DNA from: Tribonema minus
Lineage: Eukaryota; Sar; Xanthophyceae; Tribonematales; Tribonemataceae
Direction of reading: 5' to 3'
DNA length: 64,000 bases
NCBI GenBank assembly: GCA_017506865.1
Contig: JAFCMP010000079.1
Span: 372,001-436,000, forward strand
Shown here: piece after piece, positions 42,901-57,000 of the stretch
Position numbering within the stretch: position 1 is the first letter of the stretch
Layout: every line of letters starts with the position of its first letter
Notes under the pieces: model-generated
The model's database searches: none
What the model was told of the DNA's origin: nothing
The model's input: the letters and a program-made list of their open reading frames with translations, nothing else
Program-made: the position numbers and the translations under genes

Positions 42901-45900
42901 CAGTGTGATGCTCAGACCTCGTTGCTCAAGGTCACCTACGTGATCGGTACGACACCATAGGCCAAATGCCTCCAAGCCTCATACCCGCTCTCGAGTTCTT
43001 AATTTAGGTTTTGCTGAGCGCCTCCGTCATTGCGACTCATGTTCCGATTGCAACATTGCAACATACCGTGCCGGGCTATGCCTTTCTTCCTTATCAGACG
43101 CCCATCTGTGCGCGTCATACCTTTGTACCTTGCAGTACGTCGCACCCTGGACGTTGTGATTTCAATGCTTCGACGATGCAGGGCATGCTCATTGAAGCCC
43201 TGCAGCAGGTCGCCGCATCAGCCTATAGGCAAGGACCCTACCTCACCCTCTGAAACCCTGCTTGCAGACCCCGCACCCCAACTCCATGACCTGCACCCCC
43301 CCCCCCCCCCCCCCCGCATGACCTGACCCCCTCCCCCCCCCTTCCCCTCTCGGCCATTCAATTGACTCCAGGGCGTCCTCGTGGAGGCCCTGCGCCAGGG
43401 GCACTGGATCATCCTGGACGAGCTCAACCTGGCGCCCTCGGAGGTCCTGGAGGCGCTCAACCGCCTCCTTGACGACAACCGCGAGCTGCTCATACCCGAG
43501 ACGCAGGACGCCGTGCGCGCGCACGCGCGCTTCCGCCTCTTTGCGACGCAGAACCCGCCGGGCGCGTACGGCGGGCGCAAGCCGCTCTCGCGCGCTTTCC
43601 GCAACCGCTTCCTCGAGCTCCACGTGGAGGACCTGCCGGAGGCGGAGTGGGAGGCGATCCTCGCGCAGCGCTGCGGCATGGCACCAAGCCACGCCGCGCT
43701 GCTCGTGCGTGTGCTCGGCGCGCTGCGGCGGCGGCGCCAGCGCTCCGGGCTGTTCTCGGGCAAGCACGGGTTCATCTCGCCGCGCGACCTGCTGCGGTGG
43801 GCGGGGCGCGGGCCGCAGGGCGTCCAGGCCATCGCGGACGAGGGGTGAGTAGCCCTACGTAACTCCTAACCCTGGCCCTAAGTGGTTTGTTTGCATGTCC
43901 TCCGCGGCGGAAGACCGCACAGTGCTTGGACCGTGTCCCGCATCGGCAAGGTGGCGATAGCAGACAGACAGGAATGTGAAGGGCCAGTCCTCGCATGACG
44001 CCTTCAGCCAAGCATCCTGGTCTTCGAGCATCCAGCTAGCTACACACGACGCTGATCCCCCCTCCCTCCCCCCTTTGTCCCTTTCCTTGCCGCACCTGCG
44101 CAGCTACATGCTCCTGGCGGAGCGCCTCCGCTCAGAAGACGAGAAAGCCGAGCTACAAGAGGTCCTGGAACAAGAACTCGGCGTCACGATCGACGTCGAA
44201 GGCCTCTACACGCCGCCGCCCGCAGCGCCGCCCCCCGCCAGACCCGCCAAACGCGGCGGCGCCGCCGCTGCCGCCGCCGCGCCGCCTCCGCCCGCGCAGA
44301 CCGGCCTCGGCAGCCTCGCGCAGCTGCGCGACGTGGAGCGGCTGCTTGACAGCGGCAGCAGCGGCGCGGCGGCGGGTGCGGCGCACGGCCTGCGCGGCGT
44401 CGCGGCGACGCGCGCGCTGCGGCGCCTGTTCCGCCTCGTCGGGCGCTGCCTCGACGCGCGCGAGCCCGCGCTGCTCGTCGGCGCGACGGGCGCGGGCAAG
44501 ACGACGGTGTGCCAGCTGTTCGCGCTCGCGCTGCGCGCGCGCCTGCGCGTCGTCAACTGCCACGCGACGACGGAGGCGGGGGACCTGCTGGGCCAGCTGC
44601 GGCCGCTGCGCGCGCGCGAGGCCCTGGAGGCGGCGCTGCGCGAGGAGGGCGCGGCGTTCGTGGAGCGCTGCCGTGCGCTGTGCGCGGGGGCGGGGGAGGG
44701 GGAGGGGGAGGGGGCGGTGATCGGGGCGCACGCGTCGCCGGATGAGGTCATGCACGCCGCCAAGGTGCGTTGCGCGGTGACAGTGAAGAGGGTGGGATGA
44801 CGGGGGTTGCGCATGGGTGTTTGTGGCCGTCAGCGCACGCGTCCTTGTCCTGCTGGAATATATGACGGCGGCTGTGCCGAGCAATTACCACAGCGGTGGC
44901 GGGTCTCTTGATGCACCCACATCACGTTGCTGGGAATCGGAGGCATCGCAGCAGGGCCACAGCTTCACGCACTGGCGTATAGTCATTGCTGGCCTCTTCA
45001 TTGACGCCGCTACTCGTTTCGCCTCTGTGTCGCGCAGGTTGCCTGGGACGCCGTCAACGCGCAGGCGCCGCAGCAGGGCAAGCCCAAGCGCGCACGCACA
45101 GAGGACACTGGTGGCGCCGCCGCCGCACCCACAGCCAACGGCGCCAGCGGCGAAGACGACAACGACGCCCACAGTGCAGCCGCAGCGGCGCTGAAGGTGA
45201 CTGATCCATGGCTTCACCATTGCTTGAAAGCATCACCGCCACTCGATCTGCAGATCAATTTTATCACCGCCATGGCCACATGATGTACGACTCAGTTTTG
45301 CGGCATCCAAGCCGTTGCTGCATGCAGTGCCACGTGTGCTCACTGCACGCACCCCTGCACCTCCCCCCCCTACCCCCCCCCCATTCACGCAGGCGCTGAC
45401 CGCGCACGCGGCGCGCGCGCGCGGCATGTTCGAGTGGCAGGACGGCCCCCTTGTCGCCGCCATGCGCGAGGGCGACTTGCTCCTGCTGGACGAGCTCTCG
45501 CTAGCGGAGGACGCCGTCCTCGAGCGCCTCAACTCGGTGCTCGAGCCGTCGCGCCGCCTCGTGCTCGCCGAGAAGGGCGGCGGCCAGCGCGGCGCGGAGG
45601 AGATCGTCGCCGCGCCCGGCTTCCGCATCCTCGCGACCATGAACCCCGGCGGCGACTTTGGCAAGCGCGAGCTCTCGCCTGCGCTGCGCTCGCGCTTCAC
45701 CGAGATCTGGGTGCCGCCCATGTCGCTCGCGGAGGACGTCGAGGCCGTCCTCGCCAAGATGCTCGCGCCGGTGCCGCCGCCGCTGCTGCCGGCGGGCGGC
45801 GCCGCGGCGGCGGCGGCGACGACTGCGGAGCTCACCTACCTCGTCGCCCCGATGCTGCGCTTCGTCTCGTGGTTCAACGGCGGCGGCGCGGGCAGCGGTG

Positions 45901-47988
45901 GCGGCAGCGGCGGCGGCGACGGCGCCGGCGGCGGCGCGGCCATGTCGCTGCGCGACGTGCTCGCGTGGGCGCGCTTCGTGGTGGATACAGCATCAGCGGA
46001 GGGCGCGCAGCAGGCGCTGGCGACGGGCGCCGCGCGCCTGCCGCCGTGGCTCGCCTTTGCGCACGGCGCCGCGCTCGTCGTCCTCGACGGCCTCGGCCTC
46101 GGCACGGGGCTCGCGCCGGAGGGCGTCGCGCGCGCGCGCGCCGCCGCGTGCACGCAGCTCCTCGCGCTGATGCCCGCAGGCAGCACGGACCGCGCCGCCG
46201 CCGCCGCGCACGTCGCCGAGGCGCACGCGGGCGCCACCGCCGCGATGGTGACGCTCAGTGACGAAAGCGGCAGCAGCAGCGGCGGCGGCGCGCAGCGCGT
46301 GTTTGGCGCGGACCCGTTCTTCATCCCTGCGGGCCCGCTCCCGCCGCCGGCGGACCTGCGCTTCAGCCTCGGCGCACCGACGACGGCGCGCAACCTGCGG
46401 CGCGTCCTGCGCGCGCTGCAGCTGCGCAAGGCGGTCCTCCTCGAGGGCTCGCCGGGCGTCGGCAAGACGGCGCTCGTTACGGCGCTCGCCGCCGCCGCGG
46501 GGCACCCGCTCGTGCGCATCAACCTCAGCGAGCAGACGGACCTGTCGGACCTCATGGGCAGCGACCTGCCGGTGGCGGCGTCCGACGACAGCGGCGGCGG
46601 CGACGGCGGCGGCGGGCCGGCGTTCGCGTGGTGCGACGGCGTCTTCCTGCGCGCGCTGCGCGCGGGGCACTGGGTCCTGCTCGACGAGCTCAACCTCGCG
46701 TCGCAGGCCGTGCTCGAGGGGCTCAACGCGTGCCTCGACCACCGCGCCGAGGTGTTCGTCCCCGAGCTCGGGCGCGCGTTCCGCTGCCCGCCGACGTTCC
46801 GCGTCTTCGCTGCGCAGAACCCGCTGAGCCAGGGCGGCGGGCGCAAGGGCCTGCCCAAGAGCTTCCTGAACCGCTTTACTAAGGTGTTTGTGGATGCGCT
46901 CGGGCCCGACGACCTGATGCACATTGCGTCGGGAAGGTTCCCAGCGCTGGCGCTCGACTGCGGAGCGTTGCAGGGGGGCGCGGAGGCGGCGGCGGGTGGC
47001 GGCAGCGGCGGGCGGCGGCGGCGGCGGTGGCGGCGCGCTGAACGTGGAGCGGGCGCCAGCGGCGCCGCTGCTGGAGCGCATGATCTGCTTCAACAGGTGC
47101 GTCGGTGGGGATCAACCGCAGAGTATAGACAATGCTGCTGGCGCTGCTGATGTTAGCGGATCGTCCGAGCAGCTTGTGGGATGGACATGAGGCCACCCTG
47201 GTTGCCATGGTGACGGAATCTGCATGTGCATCTCATCGCATCTGATGCCATCCCTGCGTCCTAACAGTCGGCCATGAAGCATGCCATGCCAGCCACTGGA
47301 GCTGCCTTGCTTGCTTGTATAACTTGGTCGTTACGGCAGCACATATTCCACCGTCTGCAGACCTGAGCCAGTTTCATGCTACTCACAAGTGCTGCCTGCG
47401 TCAGAGCTGTAGTTAAATCATGTTCACTTGAAGGCCTGTTTCCAACAACACAGTGACCACAACTAGACTGACGCCTTTCTACGAAAAGCAACATCACCCC
47501 CACATGGACTCAACGCCCCCCCCCTCCTACCTCTACCTCTCCTTCACCCCCCCAACAGCCTGGTCCACCACGACACGTGCGAGGCGCTCGCGTACGGCCG
47601 CCACGGCGCGCCCTGGGAGTTCAACCTGCGCGACGTCTACCGCTGGTGCGACCTCATGATCGCCGAGCAGCAGCCGCGCGGCGCGAGCGACACCGCCGCC
47701 GGCGCCGCTGCGTGGCACCCCGAGCACTTCTTGGACACCATCTACCTGCTGCGCTTCCGCACCGCCGCGGACCGCCGCGCCGTGCTCGCGCGTTACCGCG
47801 AGGTGTTCCCGGAGGCCTTTGGCGGTGGCGACAGCGCTCAACCGTCGCTGAGCGCTGGTGAGGTTTGCGATGACAGCAAATCTCAACATAGTGTTGAAGT
47901 CGATGAGCCCGTCGGCTCGCGCCCGTGCGTGCGCCTCTCGCCGGACGCGCTGCAGATAGGGCAGGCGGTGCTGCCGCGCGGCGTGTGG

Positions 47989-48019
<31 letters not shown>

Positions 48020-51000
48020 CGCCCGCGGCGCAGCTGCCGCCGGCGGCGCTGCGGCGGCCGCTGCAGGCCATGGCGCGCTGCGTCGCGCAGCGGTGGCCGT
48101 GCCTGCTCGTAGGGCACCGCGCGACCGGAAAGACGACGGCGGTGCACTGGCTCGCGGCGGCTGCGGGAGCGGAGCTGTGCAGCATCGCGCTCACGCCGGC
48201 GACGGATGTGTCGGAGCTGCTGGGCTGCTTTGAGCAGGTGAGGGGAGGGCGCAGCAGCGCGGGCGTATGTAGGTATTACGGTGATGTGCCACTTGAGGAG
48301 GAAGCATCGCACGGAGCATCTGCGTACTGGTACTGCTCCAAGTGCTATGCAGTATCACATGTGGACGCATGTTCTGCATGTTTGATCAGCAGTTGCTCCA
48401 TGGCCAACCACAAACGGCATATATTACAAATGCCTAGTTTCTCATTTGCACTCATTCGGCCAACCGCCGCGTTGCCCGCACGCCGCTGCTGCTGGCCAGG
48501 TCGATTCGGGCGCGCGCCTGCGCCGCCTCGTCGACGACCTGGGTGCCCTTACGCGCGCCCTCTGCAGACAGCTAAACCTACACAGCAACAGCGGCAGCAG
48601 CAGCGACGCTGCGGCAGCCACATCCGCCGCTCAGCTCTGGGACGCATGGCACGCGCTGCAGGCCTGCGGCGCCGGCAGCGCCGCCCCCGCCGCCGCCGTC
48701 GCGCCCGGCAGCGCCGCCCCCTCCTCCGCCGCCGCCGCCGCCATCGCCGCGGCGACGCGGCTGCTTGACGCCGCAAGCAAGGGCGCGGCAGCGCTCGACG
48801 TCAGCGCTCAGGAGGCGGCGCTGGCGCGCGTCGCGGCGGCGCGCGCGGCCGCGGAGCGCGTGCGCGCGGAGCACGCCGCCGCTGCGCAGCCCGCCGCCGC
48901 GGGGTCCTCCGTGGCAACCACCAGGTTTCAGTGGACGGACGGCGCGCTCGTGACAGCGCTCGAGGCGGGGCACTGGCTGCTGCTGGAGAACGCCAACTAC
49001 TGCTCCGCGTCGGTGCTTGACAGGCTCAACCCGCTGCTTGAGCCGCGCGGCGAGCTGCTGCTGACGGAGTGCGGCGCCGTCGGCGGCGCGCCGCGCGTCG
49101 TGCGGCCGCACCCCGCGTTCCGCCTGTTCCTGACGTGCGACGGCGCCGGCGACGTCTCGCGCGCCATGCGCAACCGCTGCCTCGAGGTGTGCCTGCTGGA
49201 GCCGCTGGCGCCGGAAGATGCGCTGCCGCTGCCGCCGCCGCTGCTGCCGTTGGCAGCCGCGTCGGCGGCCCCGCTGTTCAGCGACGGCAGCACCGCGGTG
49301 GCAACGGCGGACGCGGCCGCGCAGCTGGCGGCGGAGGCAGGCGTCGCTGACGCGCTCGTGCTCAGCGCGATGGAGCGGTGCCACCGGCTGCTGCTGGGCG
49401 CCGCGGCGGCGCGGGGGGGGCGCGCGCCGAGCGCCCGCGACCTGCTGCGCTGGGGGCGCCTCGCGTACGAGGTGATGGCCCGCCGCGTGACGCCGGACGT
49501 CGGCGGCGCGCTGCTCGCGGCGCTGCCGCTTGCGTACCCCGGCAGCGGCAGGTTTCAAGAAGAGCAGCTGGCGGCGGACTTGCGCGCCATCATCGCAGGC
49601 TGTGCAGGGCGCGGCAGCGGCGGCGCGCGTGGCGCGACGCCCCCTGTGCTGGCACCGCCGGCCGGCGACGGCGGCGGCGCGCTGGCGGCGGTGCACCGCC
49701 AAGCGCGCGTCTGCGCCCTCGCGATCGCAGCGCTGCCGACTCTGGCAGCAGAGAGCCCTGACACAGCCACGCTCAGTACAGCAGCCGTTCTCGGCGCACT
49801 GGCTCTGCTCCTCGGCCACAATCCGGCCGATGCCGCCGCCGCCGGCGACGTACTCGCAACAGCTGACGTCGCGCCATTCATGAGCATTGCACGCGTCGTA
49901 CGGCAGCCGCCGCAGGCGGCGGCGACGCAGCTGCAGCGCCTGCTGCCGCACCTTGCGGCTGTGTTTACGAGAGGCGCCTCCGTCGCAGACCGCCCGCTGC
50001 GCGCGCCGCTGGCGCCGCCGGGCCTCGCCAACGCCGTAGACTTCATGCTGCGCGCGCTCTTCGACGGCGCCGCGTGGCGCCCCGTCGCCGCGCAGCTGGC
50101 GCAGCTGTCGCGCGGCGGCGGCGGCGCGGCGCTCACGGAGTGCGCGGCGGCGGCGCTGGCGCCGTGGACGCCGTCGCACCCGCGCGTCGATGAAGACCTG
50201 TGGGCGGCGCTGGCCCCCCGCTGCGACGCGCACACGCTGTCAGTGCTCGACAAGTTCGATGCCGCCGTCGCATCGCGGCTTGCGGTTCTGTGGGGCGAGG
50301 CGCAGTGCGCGCGCGCGGCAGCAGCGCGGCTCGCGGCGGCGCGCCCCTCGGAGGACGGGCTCAGCTGGCTCGGCATTGCGAACCTGCTGACGCTGGCCGC
50401 GAAGCAGGGGCAGCGCCTCGGCGCAAGCAGCGGCGGCGGCGACGGCGACAGCCGCGCAGCGCGCGCGCACGTGCTGCCGTACGTGGCCCCCATCCTCGAG
50501 GCGACGGACGCGCTGGCGGCGGACGGCGTCGGCGATGAGCGCGTGAGCGCTGCTGCGATGGCGCGCCTGCTGGCGGCGCGGGACGACCTGTCGGCGCTGC
50601 TGTCGTCGAGCGATGAGCCTCACCAAGCCTCCACCTCCGCGCCATTCCCGTGGGAGCTGTTCCTGGTCGCGTGGCACTGGTACCGCGACGCGCTGGATGC
50701 GTCCGTGGCGCCGCTGGCCGGCGGAGCCGCGCTGCCCGGCGCGAGCGCGCTGCTAAGCCTCTGCGCGCGCGTCGACGCCGGCGTCGCCGAGTACAGCGGC
50801 CTCAGCGGCGGCGCGGCGCGCGGCGACGACTTGCTGTGGAAGCGCGGCGGGCACCCGGCGCTGGCGGCGCGCGCGGACCACGCCCAGGCGCTGCTGGCGC
50901 TGCGGGCACTGAGCGGTGACCTCGGGCTCGCGCTGCCGCGCGGCAGCGGCGGCGGCGGCGCCTCCGCCTTCGTACTCGACGCGTGCATGCGCGAGGCGCA

Positions 51001-54000
51001 CGCCTCGCTGTGCGTGCCTGCCGCGCTGCGCCTGGAGCTCCTGCAGGGCCTCGCCACGCTGCATCTCGCGGTGACCGATGAGTGGTCGGAGGGGGGCCAC
51101 GGCGGCAGCGGCGGCGGCGGCGGCAGCAGCGCGGAGCCGCTGATGCAGCTGCCGGCGCGCCTGGCGGACACGGTGCGCGCTGCGCAGGCAGCTTTTGTTG
51201 CGGCGCACAGCGGCACGCGGCTTATCGGCGAGGACTGCGATGAGGACGTGTCCGCCACGCTGCTGTCATCGCTCAGCAGCGGCGGCGGTTTCATGGCGTT
51301 CGACGCGGAAGACCAAGACACGCTCGCGGCCATCTCGGAGGCAGCCATTGTAGTGGTTGGCGGCGGCGGCGCCGGCAGCGGCAGCGGCGTGCTTGACGCG
51401 TGGGCGCACGTGCAGCTCGCCCCCATTGCTCAGCACTGGGCGGCAGCAGAGGAGGTGGCGATCCTGGCGCAGTTGGCGAGCGCTGGCGTGGCCTTTACGC
51501 ACGCGCGCAGCAGCAGCGCGACCGCCGCTGCACAGAATGCCGCAGCAGAGGCGCGCCTTGTGGCAGCGGCGGCGGCACAGCTGTCCGAGCTGCTGCCGCG
51601 CGTGCGGCAGCTCATCGCCGTGCAGGTCGAGCACGCATTCGCCGCGCCTGCGGACCTGCGCCCCTACCAGACGCTGCTGTGGGCGGCGGAGACGGCTGTT
51701 GGCGCAGCGTCGGCAGCGGCAGAAGCCCTCGAACGGATCTTCACGGTGCTGCTGCCGCGCCTGCTGCCGTCGCTGGTGGGCTCGTGGGGCGCGCGCCTCA
51801 GTGCTGCGCTCTTCAATCACGCCACAGCGATTGGCGCCGAGCTGGCGCCGCCCGCCATCATACCCTCGCGGCGCGGCGGCGGCAGCGGCGGCGGCACCGA
51901 GCATGGCGACGCAGGGGCGGACGCGCTGCGCGGCGCGCCGCGGCTGCGCCACTGCGTGCGGTCCGCGGCGCTGATGCGGCTGCAGGCTGGCCACGTGACG
52001 CTGCTCAACGCGCCCGCGCGCGCGCGCCAGCTGCGCGCCGCCGCCGCCGCCCTCGTGTGCCGCACGTACCCCGCGTGCGCCGCGCTGACGGGGCTGCGGC
52101 AGCTCGCCCTGGCGCGCGCCGCGCAGACGCTGGCGGCGTTCGGGGAGCGCTTCCCGAGCGCTGCACAGGCAGAATGTGCTGTGCAGGCGCTCCACTTGTG
52201 CGAGTGGGAGTTGCCGGCGGCAGCAGCAGCGGCGCTCCAGGGCGCGCTGGAGGCGTGCAGCGACACCAGGCTGCAGGCGGTGGCGGCGCCGCTGCTGGTG
52301 CCGGCGGCGGAGGCGCTGGCGGCGTCCTTTGCGAGCGCCGCCGACGTGCAGCGCAGCGCGGCGCACGCCGGCAAGGCCCTGGCGCTGCTGGGCGCCGCGC
52401 GGCTCGCGCTGCTGCTGCCGTCCGCGCCCGTCGACCCCGGCCGCGTGCCCGCCGCCAAGCAGCGCCTGCTGCAGTCGCGACTCGATGCGCTGACGCTGGA
52501 CACAACCGCGCGCAGCTGGACGCGCGCCGCGGAGCGCGGCGCCGGCGCCGTCTGCGGCGGCGGCATGGCGGCGGCGGCGGAGGAGGCGCGGAGGCTGCGC
52601 GAGGCGGCGGCGGCGCTGGGGAAGCGCGCCGTGGCGCGCGGCGACGGCGCGCCGCCGTTCCTCGAGCTGTTCAGTGAGCTGCACGCATTCGGCCGCGGCG
52701 TGGGCTCCGCTGCGCGCATCGCAGCGCTCGCAGAGGCGCTGGCGCTCGGTGCCTCTGATGACGGCGGCGGCGTTGGCAGCGCTGCGGCGGCGCGGCTGCA
52801 GGAGGAGAGGGTGTGGCAGGACAGCTGCGCCGCCTTTGCGGCGCGCCTCGAGGCGCGCTTCGCGGCCTACGCCGATGTCACCGCGCCCATCGCCGAGGCC
52901 ATGTCGCTGAGCGGTGTGGGGCTGCGCTTGCTAGCGGGCGCATGCATAGAGAAGGAGAGCCGCAGCAGCAGCGGCGGCGGCAGCGGCAGCGGCGGCAGCC
53001 TTGCATGCGCGACAGAGTCGCTGGTGCCGCAGCTACTGGTGTATCCGTTTGCGCTGCGGGACGGAGAGAACCTGGGGAACGTGGTGCCGGCGGCGATGGC
53101 ATCGGGATTGGTGCCCTTCAAGAAGGCAGCGGTGCTGCAGGTGAGGCATTGGCGCAGTGCAGCATTGCTCATCAGCGCAGCGCCAGTTGACGCTGTGATG
53201 CCCCGCTTGTCAATGCACTTCAGTGCTAGTTGGCTCGGGTGCGTGCATCTGGATTGAGCACCGTGGTTGGCGTACCCTCCTCGTTGTGACGGCTGTGCCA
53301 CACGAACCAAACTGACGGGCGCTCTGCACCCAGGGCTGCCTGCAAAGCGCACACGCACGGCGGCGCACGTCGCTGCAAACCATCATGCTGCTGAGCGTTG
53401 CTGATAACCGTTTGGTTGCGCACACAGGCGGTGCTCGCGCGCGCGGAGCTGCTGATGGCGTCAAGAGCGGTTCACGGTGGCGAGGCGCTGGGCACGGCGG
53501 CGGAAGTCATGGATGTAGTGGCAGAATCGTGGCGGAAGCAGGTGGAGGAGGACGACGCCAAGCGGCGGAAGGAGGCGGAACTGGTGGAGTACAAGACCAA
53601 ATCGCACGAGGTGAAGTATTGACTCGCAGAAGTACTTGAGGGAGTAGGTGATGATCTGATCAGTCGGTGAAATATTACCATGCACGGCTGTCTGCCAATG
53701 AGGGCGATGAATCAGGTCGCGGGTGTAACTTAAGGGCAGCGTTTACACTTTGTAGTACTCAGCAGAACTGTCGTGTGTGTAACGCCGCAGATGCGATACA
53801 ATTCCGCAGCCTGAACAGCAGCGTTGGGGTGCAGCAACTGCCTGCTGTCAGTGTAGCACGTTCATCTAATCTACTTGCATCTGTTCGGCCTGGCTTGCAT
53901 CATGCAAACATACCTTCGTGCGGTCCAGGCGGTAGATGAGACGGAGCAAGAGCAGCAGCGCGTGCGCGAACTCTTCCCAGACTTTCACGGCGACTTCAGC

Positions 54001-57000
54001 GACATTGTCGGCGGCGGCGGCGGCGACCTCCTCGACGATGGGGCGCCCTCCGCCGCCGCCGTCGCTGCACCGGCGACTGGCGCCGCGCAGCTGCAACGGC
54101 TGACGGACGAGCAGATCGCGACGCTGGCGGCGGCGCACTGGCGGCTGGGGCAGCTGCAGCTGCAGGCGCAGCTCGCGGAGCACGAGACGGCCGCGCCGCT
54201 TAGCAGCGGCAGCAGCAGCAGCAGCAGCGCTCAGCCAGCGCGCGTCACCGCGCAGCACCGGCTCATGGCGAGCGGCGCGTCGTACCGCGCCGCGGCGCTG
54301 CTCGCTGACGCCATCGACACCATGGCGGCGGATGCTGCCAGCGGCGGCGGTGGCGGCGGCGGCGCGGATGGCGGCGCGGAGGAGGCCTTTGCGGCAGCGC
54401 ACATGCTCGCACTGAGCGACGCAGCACGCGTGTGCGCCCAGGGCACCACGCTCCTGGACGCTGCTGCTGCTGCCGCCGCGGCAGCAGCGCCAGCGGCGAA
54501 GCAGCGCGGGCACGTGGCGGCAGTGGCGGCGGCGGCAGCGGCGCCGCCGGACGCGGTGGCGCGTGTGCTGCAGCTCGTGCCTGCGGCAGGGGACTTCTAC
54601 CATGCTGCGGCGCCGCGGGAGGCGCGGCTGGCAGACGCGCCGCTGGCGGCGCTGCTGGCGCGTTGCGCAGCGCTGCTGCGCGAGTTCCCCGGCAACGCGG
54701 TGCTGGCACAGGTAGGCGCCGCAGGGGCGCTTGGCATGCTGCCGTGTGGTTCTTGTGATGCAGTATCATACATGAGCAGGCAGGGAGATATACTTCGAAG
54801 TAGCAAGTCCTGCGCACAAGCGGCGTGCCAGATGCGGATTGGGCAAGTGGTGGCGTGCCGATAAAACGACCATCATCGTGCACGCAGCACTCGCCGGCCC
54901 ATGTCTAGTTGAAGCACCTTCATCAGCCCCGTCAACGTTTGCAAACAAAGCCGTTCAAGGGTAGGGTGAGAGTATCCCTGACCCTGACCCAACACCACTC
55001 CCATCATCATGCCCCCCCCCCGCCCCCCCTCGCGCTGGTCAGCTTGTGTTCCATGTCCATCATCTCACGCATGCCCCCCCGCCCCCCCCCACCCCCCCCC
55101 ACACTCCTCCCCCTGCGCGCTGCTGCGCAGGTGGCGCGCGTGGCGGACCGCGTGCGCCGCGGCGCCCTCAGCGCCCCTCTCGCGGCAGTGCTCGTCGGCG
55201 TGGAGGTCGCGCTGCGGCAGGCGCAGGAGTGGGAGGCAGCGGCGCACAGGGGCGTCAGCCTCTCGCCAGAGCTGCGCGCGCTCAGCGCCCTCGTCGTGCG
55301 GTGGCGCCGCCAGGTACGCGCGCTAACTTCAACCCCCAACTTCAATTTTGAGCTGAGGGCTTGAAGCCGTCAGCGTGTCGGTGTACAGTAAATGCTGACC
55401 CTAGCTGCGCACACGGGCGGCAGCGCCGTGCTGGAGGTGGGCGCACGCGGCGCCATGCTTTGGCGGCGCTGTTGCGCTGGTCGCTTTGCGAATAGGGCAC
55501 GCGCTGTACTGCTGGTACTGGGAGGCTGTGGGCCGACTCATGTCACGAATGCGCGTCAAGAATGCAAGTTGTGGCTGCCCGTTTGTGCACCATCGTCTGC
55601 ACAACTCAAACACTTTCCTACTGCTAACGCAAATCTGGAAACTACAGGAGTCATCATTGTACGATGTCAATAAATGCAGAATATGCCACTCACAGCCCGC
55701 TCCCAACAGAACGGTTGCCACGACTCACTGCACCTGGATACGAGTCGCACTGAGTAGAGTCATGGGCGACCATTGTCAACCTAGCTGCAGCCGCAAGACA
55801 TGACTCGACCAGGCGCTGCGCACCTGCCTCCGCACGCCGCGGCAACCGCAAGCGCCCCGAAACTTCCTGACCCACCGCGCCAACCGCCATCGCCGCTGCT
55901 TTTCGCCACTTCAACTTCAGGAACTCGAGTCGTGGCCCGCCATGGTGCGCGGCCGCGAGGCAGCGGCGGCGGCGCGCGGCCTCGCGTGGTGGGTGCGGCT
56001 GCATGGCCTCATCATGTCCGCTACTGGTGCCGCCGCCGCCGATGCTGCGCTGGGCGCTGATGCTGAGGGCGCGGACGGCAGCAGCGCCGCTGCCGCCGCT
56101 GCCCCTGCCGCCTTCGGCATCGACAGGAGCGTCATCTTTGCACTTGGGTGGCCGGCCGTGGACGAGCGCTTCCCCGGGTGGCTGTGGCGCGGCTTGGCGG
56201 ACCCCAAGAGCGGCAAGGCAAGCAGCTCGAATGACCATGATGGTGTACTATGAGGAGCATTGTTGAGTGAGCAGTGGCAGCGCGCAGGCCTTGCGGTGCG
56301 AGTAATCTATCCACGCAATGAGATGTGTGGGGTATCGTGAATGTCGGCACCTGAATGACTATGATGGTGTACATACATACTATGGGAGCGTTGCCAGGTA
56401 CACAAAGGCAACGCACAGGTTTTTCTATTTGAGTAATCTGCGCGATAAGAGAGTGTGGGGTATCGGGAATGTTGGCAGCCCGAGCACTCCCCACGGATCC
56501 GTGTGTGCCGGTGCGCTCCGCTGCTGTTGCTCAGCATCGTGATTGTCGTGTGTTACCAGGAGTAACATGATCAGTCGTGCGTCGCAATTATACAGTTCAT
56601 CAACGCGCTCTGCAGGCATCTGTATGGTTCGCTGTGCCGCTGCTGAGCTATATCGTCACTCATGCATCGCGAGGGGGCGGCCCTCGTCACGCATTCCACA
56701 CTCGTTGTCTGCAAGAAAACGTCCGCCATTCACGCCCCGCTCATATCTCCGCCAAAGGCCAGTGAGCAGCGCGATCAGTAGGCGAGCATATTGCGCCTTT
56801 GACACGTTCAGCCCTTGCATCGAGCACTGCCACTAATACTACGCCCGCCATAGTGCCAACCTGCAACAGAGCGCCGCTGCCGCCTGCCGCTGCCGCTTAC
56901 TCCTCAAAAAATGGTCGCTCGTGATTGTAACTGCTGTTGCTGACGCGCAGACGGCGGACGGCAACAGCGCTCCTCCGGGCATCCCGCGCTCCCTCTTCGA

